Counted from the stretch's first letter, positions 24,060 through 34,022 are shown. The stretch: DNA of 39,814 bases from Saprospiraceae bacterium (GCA_024762995.1 JANTGI010000012.1:1-39814), one strand, 5' to 3'. The notes: generated from the sequence alone by a model not told the origin. Program-made: numbers and translations.

Positions 24060-26102
24060 CTACTCCTTCCGCTTCACCATCGTCAAAATAGTTCCCACCG
24101 CCACCGTTTCATTTTCATCATCATAAATATCCACATACCATTTGACAATGCCTTTGAGCACATCATCTTCAGAGCGTTTTTCTTGAGCTATTTTTTCTTT
24201 TACGGTCAGGCGAACCCCTATCGTGGTGCCCGGATAAACAGGCTTAGTAAATCTCATTTCTTCAATCCCATAATTCAATAAAACAGGTCCTTTTTTCGCT
24301 TCCACAAACAAACCTGCGGCCTTGGACATCAAATAATATCCATGCGCTACACGCCCCGTAAATATTGTCCCGTCCAACGAAGTCTCATCAACATGCGCAT
24401 AAAAATGATCCCCGCTTACATTGGCAAAATTAATAATATCGGTCACTGTCACGGTATGCTTCGCCGTGGTCAGGGTTTCCCCTATTTCCAATTCGTCAAA
24501 GTATTTTCTAAAAGGATGAATAATGGCTTCTTTTTGTTTTGCGCCCGGTTGATAAATCCGGGTGACTTGCGTCAAAGAAGTAGGCGTGCCCTGAATGGCT
24601 GTCCGCTGCAAATAGTGCTTGACACCGCGCATACCACCCAATTCTTCTCCACCGCCCGCTCTTCCGGGGCCGCCATGCGCCAATAGTGGCATCACGGCAC
24701 CATGTCCGGTATTCATCACGCCGGATTCCCGATTCAAAATCAATATCCGACCGTGAAAAGCCGCTGCATTCATCACGTAATCCGTGGCAATCGCATCATC
24801 ATAAGTACAAATCGTACTCACCAACGAGCCTTTACCCAAATTGGCAATTTTGATAGCATCTTCCAGTTTTTTATAAGGCATAATCGTGCTGACCGGCCCA
24901 AATGCTTCAATACGGTGAGTGCTTTTTACCCGTAAGGGCATCTTATTATACAACAAGATGGGCGACAAAAAAGCTCCTTTTCGAGCATCCGCACCCATCA
25001 CATCCACATCTTCCAAATTACCGTAAACAATCTCATTTTTCTCCGCAAGGAGTTCGACCTGGCGGCGGACGGATTCCAATTGTTTCTGTGAAGCTAGAGC
25101 GCCCATACGAACCCCTTCGGTGGTGGGATTGCCGATGGTGGTTTTGTCAAGGGCTTGCGCCAAAGCATCACGCACCGGTTCGACCATGTTTTCGGGGACA
25201 ATAATCCGGCGAATAGCGGTACATTTTTGTCCGGCTTTGACGGTCATTTCCTTGCGTATCTCCTTGATAAACAGTCCAAACTCGGGCATATCCGGTGTGA
25301 CATCCTTCCCTAAAATAGCGGCGTTTAAGCTATCGGCTTCCATATTGTAAGGCACGCTGTTTTCGATGATTGACTTTTGTTTTTTGAGCATCAACCCTGT
25401 TGCCGCAGAGCCTGTAAAAGTCACCACATCCTGCGAAGTAGCCGGGTCTAAGATGCCAATCCCCTTGCCACCGATGAATTGCAAGCTGCCTTCCGGCAAA
25501 ATTCCCGATGCAATGATGTCTCTGACCATCGCTTCCGCCAAATAAGAAGTTATTTCAGATGGTTTGACGATGGCCGGTACGCCCGCCAAAAGATTTACGG
25601 CTATTTTCTCCAGCATCCCCCAAATAGGGAAATTAAACGCATTGATATGGACTGCCACCCCTTGCTTGGGCACCATCAAATGATGTCCGATAAAGCTACC
25701 GTCTTTCGACAAATTCACGGCATTCCCTTCCACATAAAAAGGAGCATCCTGAAATTGTTTGCGTAAGCTGGCATAGACAAATAAATTGCCGATTCCCCCT
25801 TCGATATCAATCCAGCTATCTGTTTTGGTAGCTCCCGTCCAATAGCTTATTTCGTAGTATTTGTTTTTGATTTTGTGGAGATGGAGCGCTAAGGCTTTGA
25901 GTATCAAGCCCCTTTCGGGAAAAGTCATTCGGCGCAAGGCGGGGCCACCTACTTCGCGTCCATATTTGTAAATGGCTTTGTAGTCGAGTCCTTCGCTGCC
26001 GGCCAGGGCGATTAATTCCCCGGTAATGGCATTGTATTGTTCGATGGTTTGACCTTCCGGATTTTGCCAGTGGCCAAGGATATAATTTTGGAGATAGTTC
26101 AT
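24060..26102 (-). CDS. paaZ: PaaZ: oxepin-CoA hydrolase / 3-oxo-5,6-dehydrosuberyl-CoA semialdehyde dehydrogenase
   Basis: 680 residues from ATG at 26102, close to the E. coli PaaZ length of 681; an upstream in-frame ATG at 26258 would add 52 unrelated residues. N-terminal aldehyde dehydrogenase domain (1 to about 520) with Glu255 in YNMEADSLNAAIL and the nucleophile Cys294 in AGQKCTAIRRI. C-terminal MaoC-like hydratase domain (about 540-680) with ANVSGDHFYAHVDE, Asp565 being the expected catalytic residue. PaaZ opens the oxepin ring in aerobic phenylacetate breakdown and oxidises the aldehyde formed. No paaABCDE or other pathway genes are in the window, so the gene is at least locally separated from its pathway. 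Confidence 0.94.
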   Translation of the reverse strand: MNYLQNYILGHWQNPEGQTIEQYNAITGELIALAGSEGLDYKAIYKYGREVGGPALRRMTFPERGLILKALALHLHKIKNKYYEISYWTGATKTDSWIDIEGGIGNLFVYASLRKQFQDAPFYVEGNAVNLSKDGSFIGHHLMVPKQGVAVHINAFNFPIWGMLEKIAVNLLAGVPAIVKPSEITSYLAEAMVRDIIASGILPEGSLQFIGGKGIGILDPATSQDVVTFTGSAATGLMLKKQKSIIENSVPYNMEADSLNAAILGKDVTPDMPEFGLFIKEIRKEMTVKAGQKCTAIRRIIVPENMVEPVRDALAQALDKTTIGNPTTEGVRMGALASQKQLESVRRQVELLAEKNEIVYGNLEDVDVMGADARKGAFLSPILLYNKMPLRVKSTHRIEAFGPVSTIMPYKKLEDAIKIANLGKGSLVSTICTYDDAIATDYVMNAAAFHGRILILNRESGVMNTGHGAVMPLLAHGGPGRAGGGEELGGMRGVKHYLQRTAIQGTPTSLTQVTRIYQPGAKQKEAIIHPFRKYFDELEIGETLTTAKHTVTVTDIINFANVSGDHFYAHVDETSLDGTIFTGRVAHGYYLMSKAAGLFVEAKKGPVLLNYGIEEMRFTKPVYPGTTIGVRLTVKEKIAQEKRSEDDVLKGIVKWYVDIYDDENETVAVGTILTMVKRKE

Positions 26103-26349
26103 ATTGATTAGGGTGTTTTGTCGGTAAAATTGGTTTTGTCGGGTGAAAGTACGGATTTTTTTGGTTTTGAAGGGAGAGAGTGGGATTGGATGGGTAATTT
26201 GTAGGGTTGTATCTTTGTTAGGATAAAATCTTAGGACTTCTGATAGCCATAAGTCCATCGGGATATTAGGGGCAAAAAATCAAAGAATCGAAAAATACTT
26301 GGTTTTCTTCGAAGTGACCAACTTTTGTCTTGTACTTAGGGAAAATCCT

Positions 26350-26841
26350 TTAATTATTTCGCTTACAGCGTTCTATCCAAAGTTTATTTTTCTTTTCCAT
26401 TTCAGAAGTATGAACAATAATTTCTCCCTGAAGAGTGCCATACTTAAGTATTCCTTTGTCAACAATTTTGAATGAGCCTTCTAGTGGTTGGCTATTTGAC
26501 AACTCAGGCATGGGTGCTGAAAGGAGTTTGTTATTACCCACAATTTGTCCGGATGTCAAATTCATGACCCACTCACCATCTTTCTTAGAAAAACTGTAAT
26601 AAGAATAGGCTATAGACATTTCCATGATAAAACCTATGGTCTTTTCATCAAAAATTTTATAATCTTCAATATTAATATCAAAAGCAAATTTAGCAATAGT
26701 ATCCGCTCTATCAACACTTAATAAAACCACACATTCTAGACCAGATTCATTTCTAATATTGGCAATTTTAGATTCTTGTGCATTTAAGTGTACACTCAAG
26801 AATAAAAGCCAAATAATAGCTAACAAGGTGTTCTTTTTCAC
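26350..26841 (-). CDS. Secreted hypothetical protein
   Basis: 163 residues. A signal peptide is clear (MKKNTLLAIIWLLFLSVHLNAQ, cut after about 22 by position). The rest is beta-rich with charged residues and a basic C-terminus (WIERCKRNN); no family is recognised. It follows the 26896-28218 gene on the same strand after a 54 bp gap that includes TTAAGGGACA, so the two may be cotranscribed. Base composition is more AT-rich than in neighbouring genes. Confidence 0.7.
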   Translation of the reverse strand: MKKNTLLAIIWLLFLSVHLNAQESKIANIRNESGLECVVLLSVDRADTIAKFAFDINIEDYKIFDEKTIGFIMEMSIAYSYYSFSKKDGEWVMNLTSGQIVGNNKLLSAPMPELSNSQPLEGSFKIVDKGILKYGTLQGEIIVHTSEMEKKNKLWIERCKRNN

Positions 26842-26895
26842 TGTATTTACTTTAAGTTTTTTTTAAGGGACACATCAACAAATAGGACGAACCTC

Positions 26896-28218
26896 CTATT
26901 CCCTACTGCTGCTTTTAGCCTTTGCCCACCGTATATACCTACGAACATCATTTTCTAATCGTTCAATCACCAGTGATTTCGCTGCATCAATCTGTCGTTG
27001 ATATTCTATATGCATTTCTTCGGGTGTTTTCTGTTTATCTTTACCATAAAGCCGAGTATAAATGCGCTCTACTTCTTCTGGACTAGCATTGCCCATCTTG
27101 GCTAACTCTTCCTGTATCGTTAAACTATCTATGGTAATAATGGGTTTGGGTAATACGTAACTAGGCTGAACAACACAACGATAATCACGATAAGAAATGG
27201 GCGCAACAAACAACGCCCCGTCTTCATTATCCTTGTCGATCTGCCCCAGTTCAAAATAGTCCAATGTAAGGTAGTTGCTAATCAAACGTAATGGGCTTAA
27301 GTCACGTCTTCTCCATTGGTCATTCAACACATTTAAGAAAGCAGTTTGATAATCCTTATTTGCTTTGAGATGTTTTAGATTGGCATGAGTCAATAAATCC
27401 ATTAATTTTTCTGATCGTCTCAACCACTTTCCTTTACGCTTATATTTCATTATGGCTTGAATTTCCTTTTCCAAAGCAGCTTTGGTTTGCTCATTAAAGG
27501 AATATATTGCAATTTTCCAATATAATCCAAGGATGGACAAATGCTCAATAGGTCGAATACCATTTGGTGGGCTGAATGCCCATTGTTTGGGAATGGTGTT
27601 TTTATCTTTATCAAAGCGTCCTATGCTATGTAGTAACTCCTGACGTTCGTAATCTATACGCTGCTTTCTAAAAAAAGCCATTTTTTGTTTTTCGGACTTC
27701 AGGGTGAAAAAAGTTGGATTTATTCTAGTACGCATTCCCTTTCTGGAAATAAAGTAATCAGCAGAATCTTTCATCAAACGCTTATAATCAAACTTCACCG
27801 TATTTTGAAAATCTTTTTTTCTATCAGAAAAACTTTTGGGGGGATTCCCCAACCAAGGCTTCCCTATTACCTTAGCCATCCCTGCTCCTAAGTTTCTTTC
27901 TATCCAAATGTACCCTATTTTGTATTTTTCATTGAAGGTGGTTGCTGTATATTTGGCTTCGCCCCTTTCTATAAATCTATCTTTTACAATATCCAATCCT
28001 TCACTGATAAAAACACTATCCAATGCGCCCATAGCATCATTTGCCGTAAGGCGCTGTGGCTCGCCGGTCCCACACATCCTAGCCCAAAAAGGTAGATTTG
28101 TTTCCTTTTCCCAGAATGGATTAGACAAAGAATCTGTCTGCGCATAACCTAATACTGCCAACAATAGCGGAACTATTATTAGATTTGCCTTTACAAAAGA
28201 GCGTATTGAATAGAGCAT
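26896..28218 (-). CDS. Secreted hypothetical protein, 440 residues
   Basis: The N-terminus (MLYSIRSFVKANLIIVPLLLAVLGYAQ, by position 1-27) is a signal peptide. The remainder is helical and rich in Lys, Arg, Glu and aromatic residues, with a basic, charged C-terminus. I recognise no domain. Motifs worth noting are GYIWIERNLGAGMAKVIG (about 100-117) and SPPNGIRPIEHLSILGLYW (about 215-233). It is likely a periplasmic or surface protein. The upstream neighbour is a divergent glycosyltransferase and the downstream one a small secreted protein. Long, intact frame and signal peptide support coding. Confidence 0.75.
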   Translation of the reverse strand: MLYSIRSFVKANLIIVPLLLAVLGYAQTDSLSNPFWEKETNLPFWARMCGTGEPQRLTANDAMGALDSVFISEGLDIVKDRFIERGEAKYTATTFNEKYKIGYIWIERNLGAGMAKVIGKPWLGNPPKSFSDRKKDFQNTVKFDYKRLMKDSADYFISRKGMRTRINPTFFTLKSEKQKMAFFRKQRIDYERQELLHSIGRFDKDKNTIPKQWAFSPPNGIRPIEHLSILGLYWKIAIYSFNEQTKAALEKEIQAIMKYKRKGKWLRRSEKLMDLLTHANLKHLKANKDYQTAFLNVLNDQWRRRDLSPLRLISNYLTLDYFELGQIDKDNEDGALFVAPISYRDYRCVVQPSYVLPKPIITIDSLTIQEELAKMGNASPEEVERIYTRLYGKDKQKTPEEMHIEYQRQIDAAKSLVIERLENDVRRYIRWAKAKSSSRE

Positions 28219-28285
28219 ATTACCTTGTTCCTACTGTTAAGGGACAAAATGCCCCTAAGATATAAAAACATAACGCATAATAATC

Positions 28286-28293
28286 TACTTTCG
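28286..28293 (+). promoter_or_regulatory. Possible -7 box (TACTTTCG) for the glycosyltransferase-sigma operon
   Basis: TACTTTCG resembles TAnnTTTG, 82 bases before the ATG at 28375. No matching upstream TTTG. Flanked by AGGGACA (about 28240) and its reverse TGTCCCT (about 28328). Confidence 0.3.
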
Positions 28294-28374
28294 TCCATCT
28301 ACAAGGGAGATGCCCAAAATTAACTGTCCCTAAAGACAAGATCTCATTCAAACAGTCAACCATTAACGACTCGA

Positions 28375-29508
28375 ATGCGTTACATGCCCATGCCCATATT
28401 ACTACAATTTATTCTAATCGGTTTTATCATCAGCACGGTGATACAACTAATCTATTGGGGCATTATTTTCCGTAAGGTCATCGTGCATCGCCCCTTGCAG
28501 GAAAAAATAAAGATAGATATTCCGGTTTCGGTGATTATCTGTGCCAAAAATGAAGCTGCTAATTTACGCAAGTATCTACCTAGTATTTTGTCGCAAGACT
28601 ATCCGAAGTATGAAGTAATTGTGGTAAATGATCATAGTGCAGATGATAGCATGGCTGTCCTTTCGAAAATGAGTGACCAATATTCATACCTAAGAATCAT
28701 CGACCTTTCGGAAAAAAATGCGGATTATATCGGCAAAAAAATGGCATTGAGTACGGGCATTGCGCAAGCGACTCATGAATGGCTGCTATTGACCGATGCC
28801 GATTGCCAACCGGTTTCTAATCAATGGATTAGGGAAATGATGGCGACAACTATCCATAAAGATAAGGAAATTGGGCTGGGTTATTCGCCCTATATTTACG
28901 AAAAAGGACTACTCAATGCCTTTGTGAGATATGAAACTTTACTGACGGCTTTTCAGTATATAAATATGGCTTTGATAAAGCAGCCCTACATGGGCGTTGG
29001 CAGGAACCTATTATACCGCAAGGATCTATTTTATCAAGCCGGTGGGTTTGAGAGCCATCTTGAAGTGGCTTCAGGAGATGATGATTTATTTATCTCTGAA
29101 GTTGCGACCGGAAACAATACCTTTATAGTGGATACACCTGATGCCGTGGTGTATTCGGAGCCAAAAAAGACCTGGTCTTCTTGGCTTGCGCAAAAACGAA
29201 GGCATTTGAGTACCGGGAAGCATTATCGTCCAAAAATACAGATTTTGCTCGGATTATTTAGTATTACCCATTTTTTTCATGTGTTTTTTCTTGTTTTGTT
29301 ACTGATTTTCAACTTTGGCACGGTAGTTGCTATTGTTGGAAGTGTACTCAGGACATTAATTATTGTTCTAATGTGTACAGCATTTAGGAAAAAGTTCCGT
29401 GAAGTAAACGACTGGTATTGGATACCACTTTTGGATTTTCTTTATCCGTTTTACTACATGGCTCTGGCTCGCTATTTAATCAGTACCAAAACGAAATCAT
29501 GGAAGTAA
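28375..29508 (+). CDS. Membrane-anchored family 2 glycosyltransferase
   Basis: 377 residues. One N-terminal helix (about 8-30), then a GT-A catalytic domain with VSVIICAKNEAANLRKYLPS, VVNDHSADDS, the metal-binding LTDADCQP (DxD-like) and GDDDLFISE, then QKRRHLS, corresponding to the QxxRW motif of processive and lipid-linked enzymes. Two or three C-terminal helices follow (about 285-365). It probably adds sugars to a lipid-linked or surface glycan at the inner membrane; product unknown. Its last codons overlap the ATG of the sigma-factor gene by 10 bases, which suggests translational coupling. Confidence 0.88.
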   Translation: MRYMPMPILLQFILIGFIISTVIQLIYWGIIFRKVIVHRPLQEKIKIDIPVSVIICAKNEAANLRKYLPSILSQDYPKYEVIVVNDHSADDSMAVLSKMSDQYSYLRIIDLSEKNADYIGKKMALSTGIAQATHEWLLLTDADCQPVSNQWIREMMATTIHKDKEIGLGYSPYIYEKGLLNAFVRYETLLTAFQYINMALIKQPYMGVGRNLLYRKDLFYQAGGFESHLEVASGDDDLFISEVATGNNTFIVDTPDAVVYSEPKKTWSSWLAQKRRHLSTGKHYRPKIQILLGLFSITHFFHVFFLVLLLIFNFGTVVAIVGSVLRTLIIVLMCTAFRKKFREVNDWYWIPLLDFLYPFYYMALARYLISTKTKSWK

Positions 29509-30170
29509 CAGCAACAACACACAATCTTTCCAAGAAAGCGGCTAAGGACTACGAATTGGTTATTGAAGCCATTAATGGCAATCAATCCGCTTACGCCACA
29601 TTAATGAATCGCTATCGCTACTCTGTTTATCATCAGTTGTATGGCATGGTAAAAGATCGCAATGATGCCGAAGATCTGACCTTAGAAGCCTTTGGCAAAG
29701 CATTTAACAAATTATCCAGTTACGAGCCTAGATTTGCGTTTAGTACTTGGCTGTTTAAGATTGCTATCAACAACTGCATCGACCACATCAGAAAGAAACG
29801 TCTAGTGACACTGTCTATTGACGACACTATTTTGCCTGATTCGGATGCCAGTTTTGCCCGCAATATCAAGGATACGAAAAGAAATCCGGAAGAAGATATC
29901 ATCCGCACCCAAAAAATTGATTTGATGCGCGAAGCAGTTGGTATGCTTAGCCCAAAATATCGCACCATGATAGAGATGAGATATTTTGAAGAGTTAAGCT
30001 ACAATGAAATAGCCGATGAACTGGAAATACCCTTGGGTACCGTAAAGGCGCAGCTTTTTAGAGCTAAAGAAATGCTTTACAGCCTGTTGAATGCACCGGG
30101 TGCGCAGGCTTATTTTGACCTGGATAACAAGAAAACAAAAAGTAAAAAACTAGCTAAAGCTGTAGCCTAA
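29499..30170 (+). CDS. ECF-type RNA polymerase sigma factor
   Basis: 223 residues from ATG at 29499. Region 2 spans about 20-95 (AYATLMNRYRYSVYHQLYGM ... DAEDLTLEAFGKAFNKLSSY ... FSTWLFKIAINNCIDHIRKK) and region 4 about 145-200 (LSPKYRTMIEMRYFEELSYNEIADELEIPLGTVKAQLFRAKEML, by position). A basic tail follows (KKTKSKKLAKAVA). It directs RNA polymerase to a special promoter set. No anti-sigma gene is adjacent. The ATG lies within the last codons of the glycosyltransferase gene (ATGGAAGTAA, stop at 29508), so the two are probably coupled. An in-frame upstream ATG at 29418 is inside that gene and adds residues not typical of the family. Confidence 0.9.
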   Translation: MEVTATTHNLSKKAAKDYELVIEAINGNQSAYATLMNRYRYSVYHQLYGMVKDRNDAEDLTLEAFGKAFNKLSSYEPRFAFSTWLFKIAINNCIDHIRKKRLVTLSIDDTILPDSDASFARNIKDTKRNPEEDIIRTQKIDLMREAVGMLSPKYRTMIEMRYFEELSYNEIADELEIPLGTVKAQLFRAKEMLYSLLNAPGAQAYFDLDNKKTKSKKLAKAVA

Positions 30171-30221
30171 TTAGTTTATCCCATTTTTTATACCAATCAA
30201 CAATCTATCCCCTACAACATT

Positions 30222-30262
30222 AAAAATCGAGTTGGCACACATAGTGTCAACTCGATTTTTTA
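30222..30262. terminator. Bidirectional rho-independent terminator
   Basis: AAAAATCGAGTTGGCAC and GTGTCAACTCGATTTTT form a 17 bp stem with one G-U pair and loop ACATA, with T or A runs on both sides. It lies between the convergent sigma-factor and metalloprotease genes. Confidence 0.93.
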
Positions 30263-30308
30263 TTGATTCCTTACCGATGATTCGATTGGTCTGTGATAGG
30301 CAATTATA

Positions 30309-33300
30309 CTATTTCAAGACGACTATTTTGGCGACAGCCGTTGTACCTGCATTTTCTATGTGTACAAAATAGACTCCTGAACTGATTTCGCTCGTAGAGA
30401 ATTGGACATTCTTGGGATTTTTGCGGACAAATTGATGGACCACTTTTCCGGTAACATCCACCAAGCTAATTTTTACGAAACCGGTCATCTGGTCAATAAA
30501 ATCAATGTTTACTTGATTCTTCACCGGATTTGGATAGATGCTAAAGTCTTGGTTTAGTACGAGTTGAGTGCCGGTGGGGTCAACTACAATGTTGAATGTT
30601 GTCACAGGTATAAAGCCTCCATTTCCGTCAAATACCGAAAAGTTAAAATTGTCTTCCACAAAGCTGCCTCCATAGTTATAATACTTCAAAAGTCCTGCAG
30701 AGACATCTGCTTGGGAGAATTGGCTGCCGACATTTAAGTCTGTGTCACCTAGTTTTAAAATTCCATGCTTAGGAGTCGTCACAATGGTATAGATTAATTC
30801 TTCAGGGGTATTGTCTGTATCTTCGACCAAAAGCAGACTATTGGGAATTACTTGGTGGACGCCGTTGTCAATATTTAGGGTTTCGTTGTGAACTAGGACC
30901 GGTGCGTTAAAAGTGGCATCGGCACACAATTCAATACTCCAGCCATTAATCTTTCCACCGGAGCCGGGCGTATCATCTGTAACAGACAGTGTCCAATCTC
31001 CTTGCGTGCCTATACCCTGAAATACGCTAAATGGTTCTTCCGGCTTAGTTTTACCGGTTAAAATACAAGGATTAGCGTTAGCGGCTTCGTCATCAAAACT
31101 TAGGTCAAATGCCACTGAAGTATTGGCGCATTTATGACTCATTAAAATAGCAGATTCCCCTGACGGAGCGGTTAATTTGATTAATAGTTCACCAAGGTAA
31201 TCGTGCTTTCCCTTAAGGTGCTTTACATTTAAGTCGCTGACGGTCGCTGCCCCCCCGATGTGTATGGTGGATGTTTTGGTGCCGGGCGTGTTGCCTGAAA
31301 TGGAGATAGGGGTATCGGTTGCATCCGTCGAAGCACAAGTAACATTGATGGTCGTAAATGCCGCCGGAATCGTCCAATCACCAACACCGCATTCGTTATA
31401 TGCTCGAACTCGCCAATAATAGACACTGGCGATGTTTAATTCATTAGAGACTAAGAAAGTGTGCCCTGTCGTGCCTAGTTTTTCCATATGTATGCTATTG
31501 GCATCAAAAGTAGGAGAACTGGCAATTTGTACATCATATTTGGTGGCATTGCCTAGTGGTGTCCAATCTAACACCGGAAAGCCGCCAACGCCGGTTGAAC
31601 CATTTGCGGGGCTAGACAATTGTAGGTTAGAAAAATTAAAGTCAACGACATCCAGGTGTAAATTCATTACAGTAGAATCCACACCCACCCCTTTGGCGAT
31701 GATTTGTAGGTCAATGGGTTGATAATCTGTCACATTCTCAAAGTCCAATACCAAATTAGTGGAAGCTCCGGCATTAATGGTCGGAGAGTCAAAATAAACG
31801 TTAGCACCTGCGGGCAAGTTACCCACAAACGAAAGATTGGCAACATCGGAGTAGCCTCCCAAACCGGCAGTATTAACGACCACCTGTTCCGTGGCGGGTG
31901 CACATATTTGCAGACCCGTGGCGGACAAGCCTGCGGATAATTTTGGTGCAGTGGGTTGTTTTATTTCGTGGCTGGCTCCCGATGCGTCCAAGAAAACATT
32001 GTCGGCGGCTTCTACAATTACTCGATAGTTGGATGCGACCATGTCCGGTACTAGGACGTATGCTTCTCCGGTATTTCCGACATTTTCCGCAAGGAGAATA
32101 CTATTTTCATAATCTGTGCCATGAATCAGTCGAATATTTACCAGGTGACAATTAACGGGTGCCTTGTCTGTATTCGCTACCAACCATTTTACCTTGGCAT
32201 ATTCTCCGACTTCCCATATTTTATCATTTAGGCCGGGCAATACGACTACAAAGGGGCCGGCATCGGCGGTAGCCTTAAACTTCACCTTGTCCCATGTTGC
32301 GGCTCCTCCACCTTCATGGTTGTCTCTGACGACAAATTGAAAAGTCAAATCTCTTGAATAAGTAGGCAAGAGCTCCGTATTGTCAATACTTCCCGAAAAA
32401 ATCGTCGTTAATTTTGGGAAAAAGCGATATGTTACATCCTTTGCGGGAAGTACTCTAAAAATGGGTGCATTTCCGGAAGGAGAGCCAATATCAGACAAAG
32501 GGCCTAGGTCATACTCTTCCCAGCTATAGGTCAATGGGTCTCCGTCTTCGTCTGTTGCTTCTCCATTCAAAAGAAAAGCGGTCTTAATAGGGATGTAAAA
32601 TCCGTCTTCTAAGGTCGTGTGAGCGACCGGAAAATGATTGCCTGTATTGGTTTTTTGCGCACAGGTATTCCCAATTCCTTCAAACATGTAGTGAGTAATT
32701 TCTTGAAGGGAAGATACCTGATAGTATGGGTCGGAATCAAACAAAATATTATTGGGTCCGCAAATGCCAGAATACGACATAATGGTAGAACCACTTCCGG
32801 GTTCATAGGCTGTCCCGGGATTCTCATTGCCTCCGGCAAATCCACTACAATTATTAAAAGTATGATTGGAGCCCAATTGGTGACCCATTTCATGAGCTAC
32901 ATAGTCCACATAAAATTCGTCTCCGTCGATACCACCGGCACTGGTTACACCACGTGCTTTGTTGCCGCCACAGATACTTTGTATTTGCGCCAAGCCGCCG
33001 GCATTTGTCCCTAGTACGTGGCCGATGTCGTAACTGCTAAACGGGATTTTATTATTTAAAGCGGTCGGATTTTCGTTAATCATCGCGCTGGTATTGCCAT
33101 TGGTATAAGGGTCAGTCTGGGCATCGAAATTAAATAGGGTGTCTGTATTATCTATTAGCTCAAATCGTATGGCAAAGTCCCGTCCGATAATGGAATTAAC
33201 ACGATTAACGACGTTGACAACCTCTGCTAAGACGGTAGGCTTGGTGGAGCCAAATCGAGCAGAATACTCTCCGGTGGTCGCTACAGCTAAACGATATTTT

Positions 33301-33923
33301 CTCAATTGGACTTCCTCTGTTTCAGGATGAGTCAAAGTTATTTCTTTGTTTTTGATAGGGGTGTCATCCAGGGATATTCCTTGATTTTCGGTAGCGACAT
33401 CACAGATGAAGGAGGACTCGGGGTTCTTTCGATCATGTAAATCCTTGCGGAAAAAAACTTGATAAAGTGTATTGTTTTGCTTAAACGGCTCAATAATTAC
33501 CGGATTGCCTACCCCTAACAAATAGCCATGAAAGCCGACATTCGAAAAGTCAAATCGCCCATGAATAAGTGGATTGCTAACTGAGCGACCATAAAAGGTT
33601 TTTATGTCCGGATATTTTGCCGCAAGGCCCGGAGCCATCACAGGAGAATCAAAAAATTCAAAATCCATCATTTCTCCATCTGCCATGGGCAGTGTTAGTA
33701 GGGTGCCTTGCTTACTGCCTTCCGGTGGGCAAGCAGACAATGCCTTTTTTAAGGCATTAAAATCCAGACGATAGGTTTGGGCCACATCCGGGTGGTACCT
33801 GCTTTCTCCTTCTGCTTTGGAAAGTTTGTCTTGCGACAAAGGAGTCCAAAATTCAGCTTGGCCAAAGGCCATTACGTTTACAATCAAAAGCAAAGCAAGT
33901 AGGGATAATCTTTGAGTCATCAT
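30309..33923 (-). CDS. Large secreted reprolysin-like (M12B-type) metalloprotease with P-domain and T9SS sorting domain
   Basis: 1204 residues from ATG at 33923; an ATG at 33956 would add 11 lysine-rich residues. Signal peptide (MMTQRLSLLALLLIVNVMAFGQ, first 22 by position). Propeptide-like region to about 190, then a metzincin domain with HEMGHQLGSNHTF (His344, Glu345, His348, His354) and Met-turn-like STIMSYSGICG. After it come Ig/FN3-like domains (about 460-870, the last with SPANGSTGVGGFPVLDW), a proprotein-convertase P-domain (about 875-1000, TSTIHIGGAATVSDLNVKHL ... GSGGKINGWSIELC), a cadherin/CSPG-like repeat, and a type A T9SS sorting domain (YPNPVKNQVNIDF ... ISSGVYFVHIENAG). All zinc ligands are present, so it is likely an active, surface-attached or released protease. 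Confidence 0.92.
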   Translation of the reverse strand: MMTQRLSLLALLLIVNVMAFGQAEFWTPLSQDKLSKAEGESRYHPDVAQTYRLDFNALKKALSACPPEGSKQGTLLTLPMADGEMMDFEFFDSPVMAPGLAAKYPDIKTFYGRSVSNPLIHGRFDFSNVGFHGYLLGVGNPVIIEPFKQNNTLYQVFFRKDLHDRKNPESSFICDVATENQGISLDDTPIKNKEITLTHPETEEVQLRKYRLAVATTGEYSARFGSTKPTVLAEVVNVVNRVNSIIGRDFAIRFELIDNTDTLFNFDAQTDPYTNGNTSAMINENPTALNNKIPFSSYDIGHVLGTNAGGLAQIQSICGGNKARGVTSAGGIDGDEFYVDYVAHEMGHQLGSNHTFNNCSGFAGGNENPGTAYEPGSGSTIMSYSGICGPNNILFDSDPYYQVSSLQEITHYMFEGIGNTCAQKTNTGNHFPVAHTTLEDGFYIPIKTAFLLNGEATDEDGDPLTYSWEEYDLGPLSDIGSPSGNAPIFRVLPAKDVTYRFFPKLTTIFSGSIDNTELLPTYSRDLTFQFVVRDNHEGGGAATWDKVKFKATADAGPFVVVLPGLNDKIWEVGEYAKVKWLVANTDKAPVNCHLVNIRLIHGTDYENSILLAENVGNTGEAYVLVPDMVASNYRVIVEAADNVFLDASGASHEIKQPTAPKLSAGLSATGLQICAPATEQVVVNTAGLGGYSDVANLSFVGNLPAGANVYFDSPTINAGASTNLVLDFENVTDYQPIDLQIIAKGVGVDSTVMNLHLDVVDFNFSNLQLSSPANGSTGVGGFPVLDWTPLGNATKYDVQIASSPTFDANSIHMEKLGTTGHTFLVSNELNIASVYYWRVRAYNECGVGDWTIPAAFTTINVTCASTDATDTPISISGNTPGTKTSTIHIGGAATVSDLNVKHLKGKHDYLGELLIKLTAPSGESAILMSHKCANTSVAFDLSFDDEAANANPCILTGKTKPEEPFSVFQGIGTQGDWTLSVTDDTPGSGGKINGWSIELCADATFNAPVLVHNETLNIDNGVHQVIPNSLLLVEDTDNTPEELIYTIVTTPKHGILKLGDTDLNVGSQFSQADVSAGLLKYYNYGGSFVEDNFNFSVFDGNGGFIPVTTFNIVVDPTGTQLVLNQDFSIYPNPVKNQVNIDFIDQMTGFVKISLVDVTGKVVHQFVRKNPKNVQFSTSEISSGVYFVHIENAGTTAVAKIVVLK

Positions 33924-34022
33924 TTTTTTTTTGTTTTTTAGCTGCAATTTAGGCATATTTTAATGAGCCGGAATATAAAATAACGATATTTAACAAGTTT
34001 TCGTCCTCTACATTCCAAAAAA

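Noticed and set aside
23946-24281. Basic repeat protein frame across the 28-29 bp repeat
   Set aside because: Follows the repeat period and then runs antisense to paaZ.
26210-26217. TATCTTTG on the plus strand as a promoter
   Set aside because: A good match with ATTGG 21 bases upstream, but no plus-strand gene follows; an antisense transcript is possible but unsupported.
26103-26258. N-terminal extension of PaaZ
   Set aside because: From 26102 the length matches E. coli PaaZ; the 52 extra residues look like translated leader.
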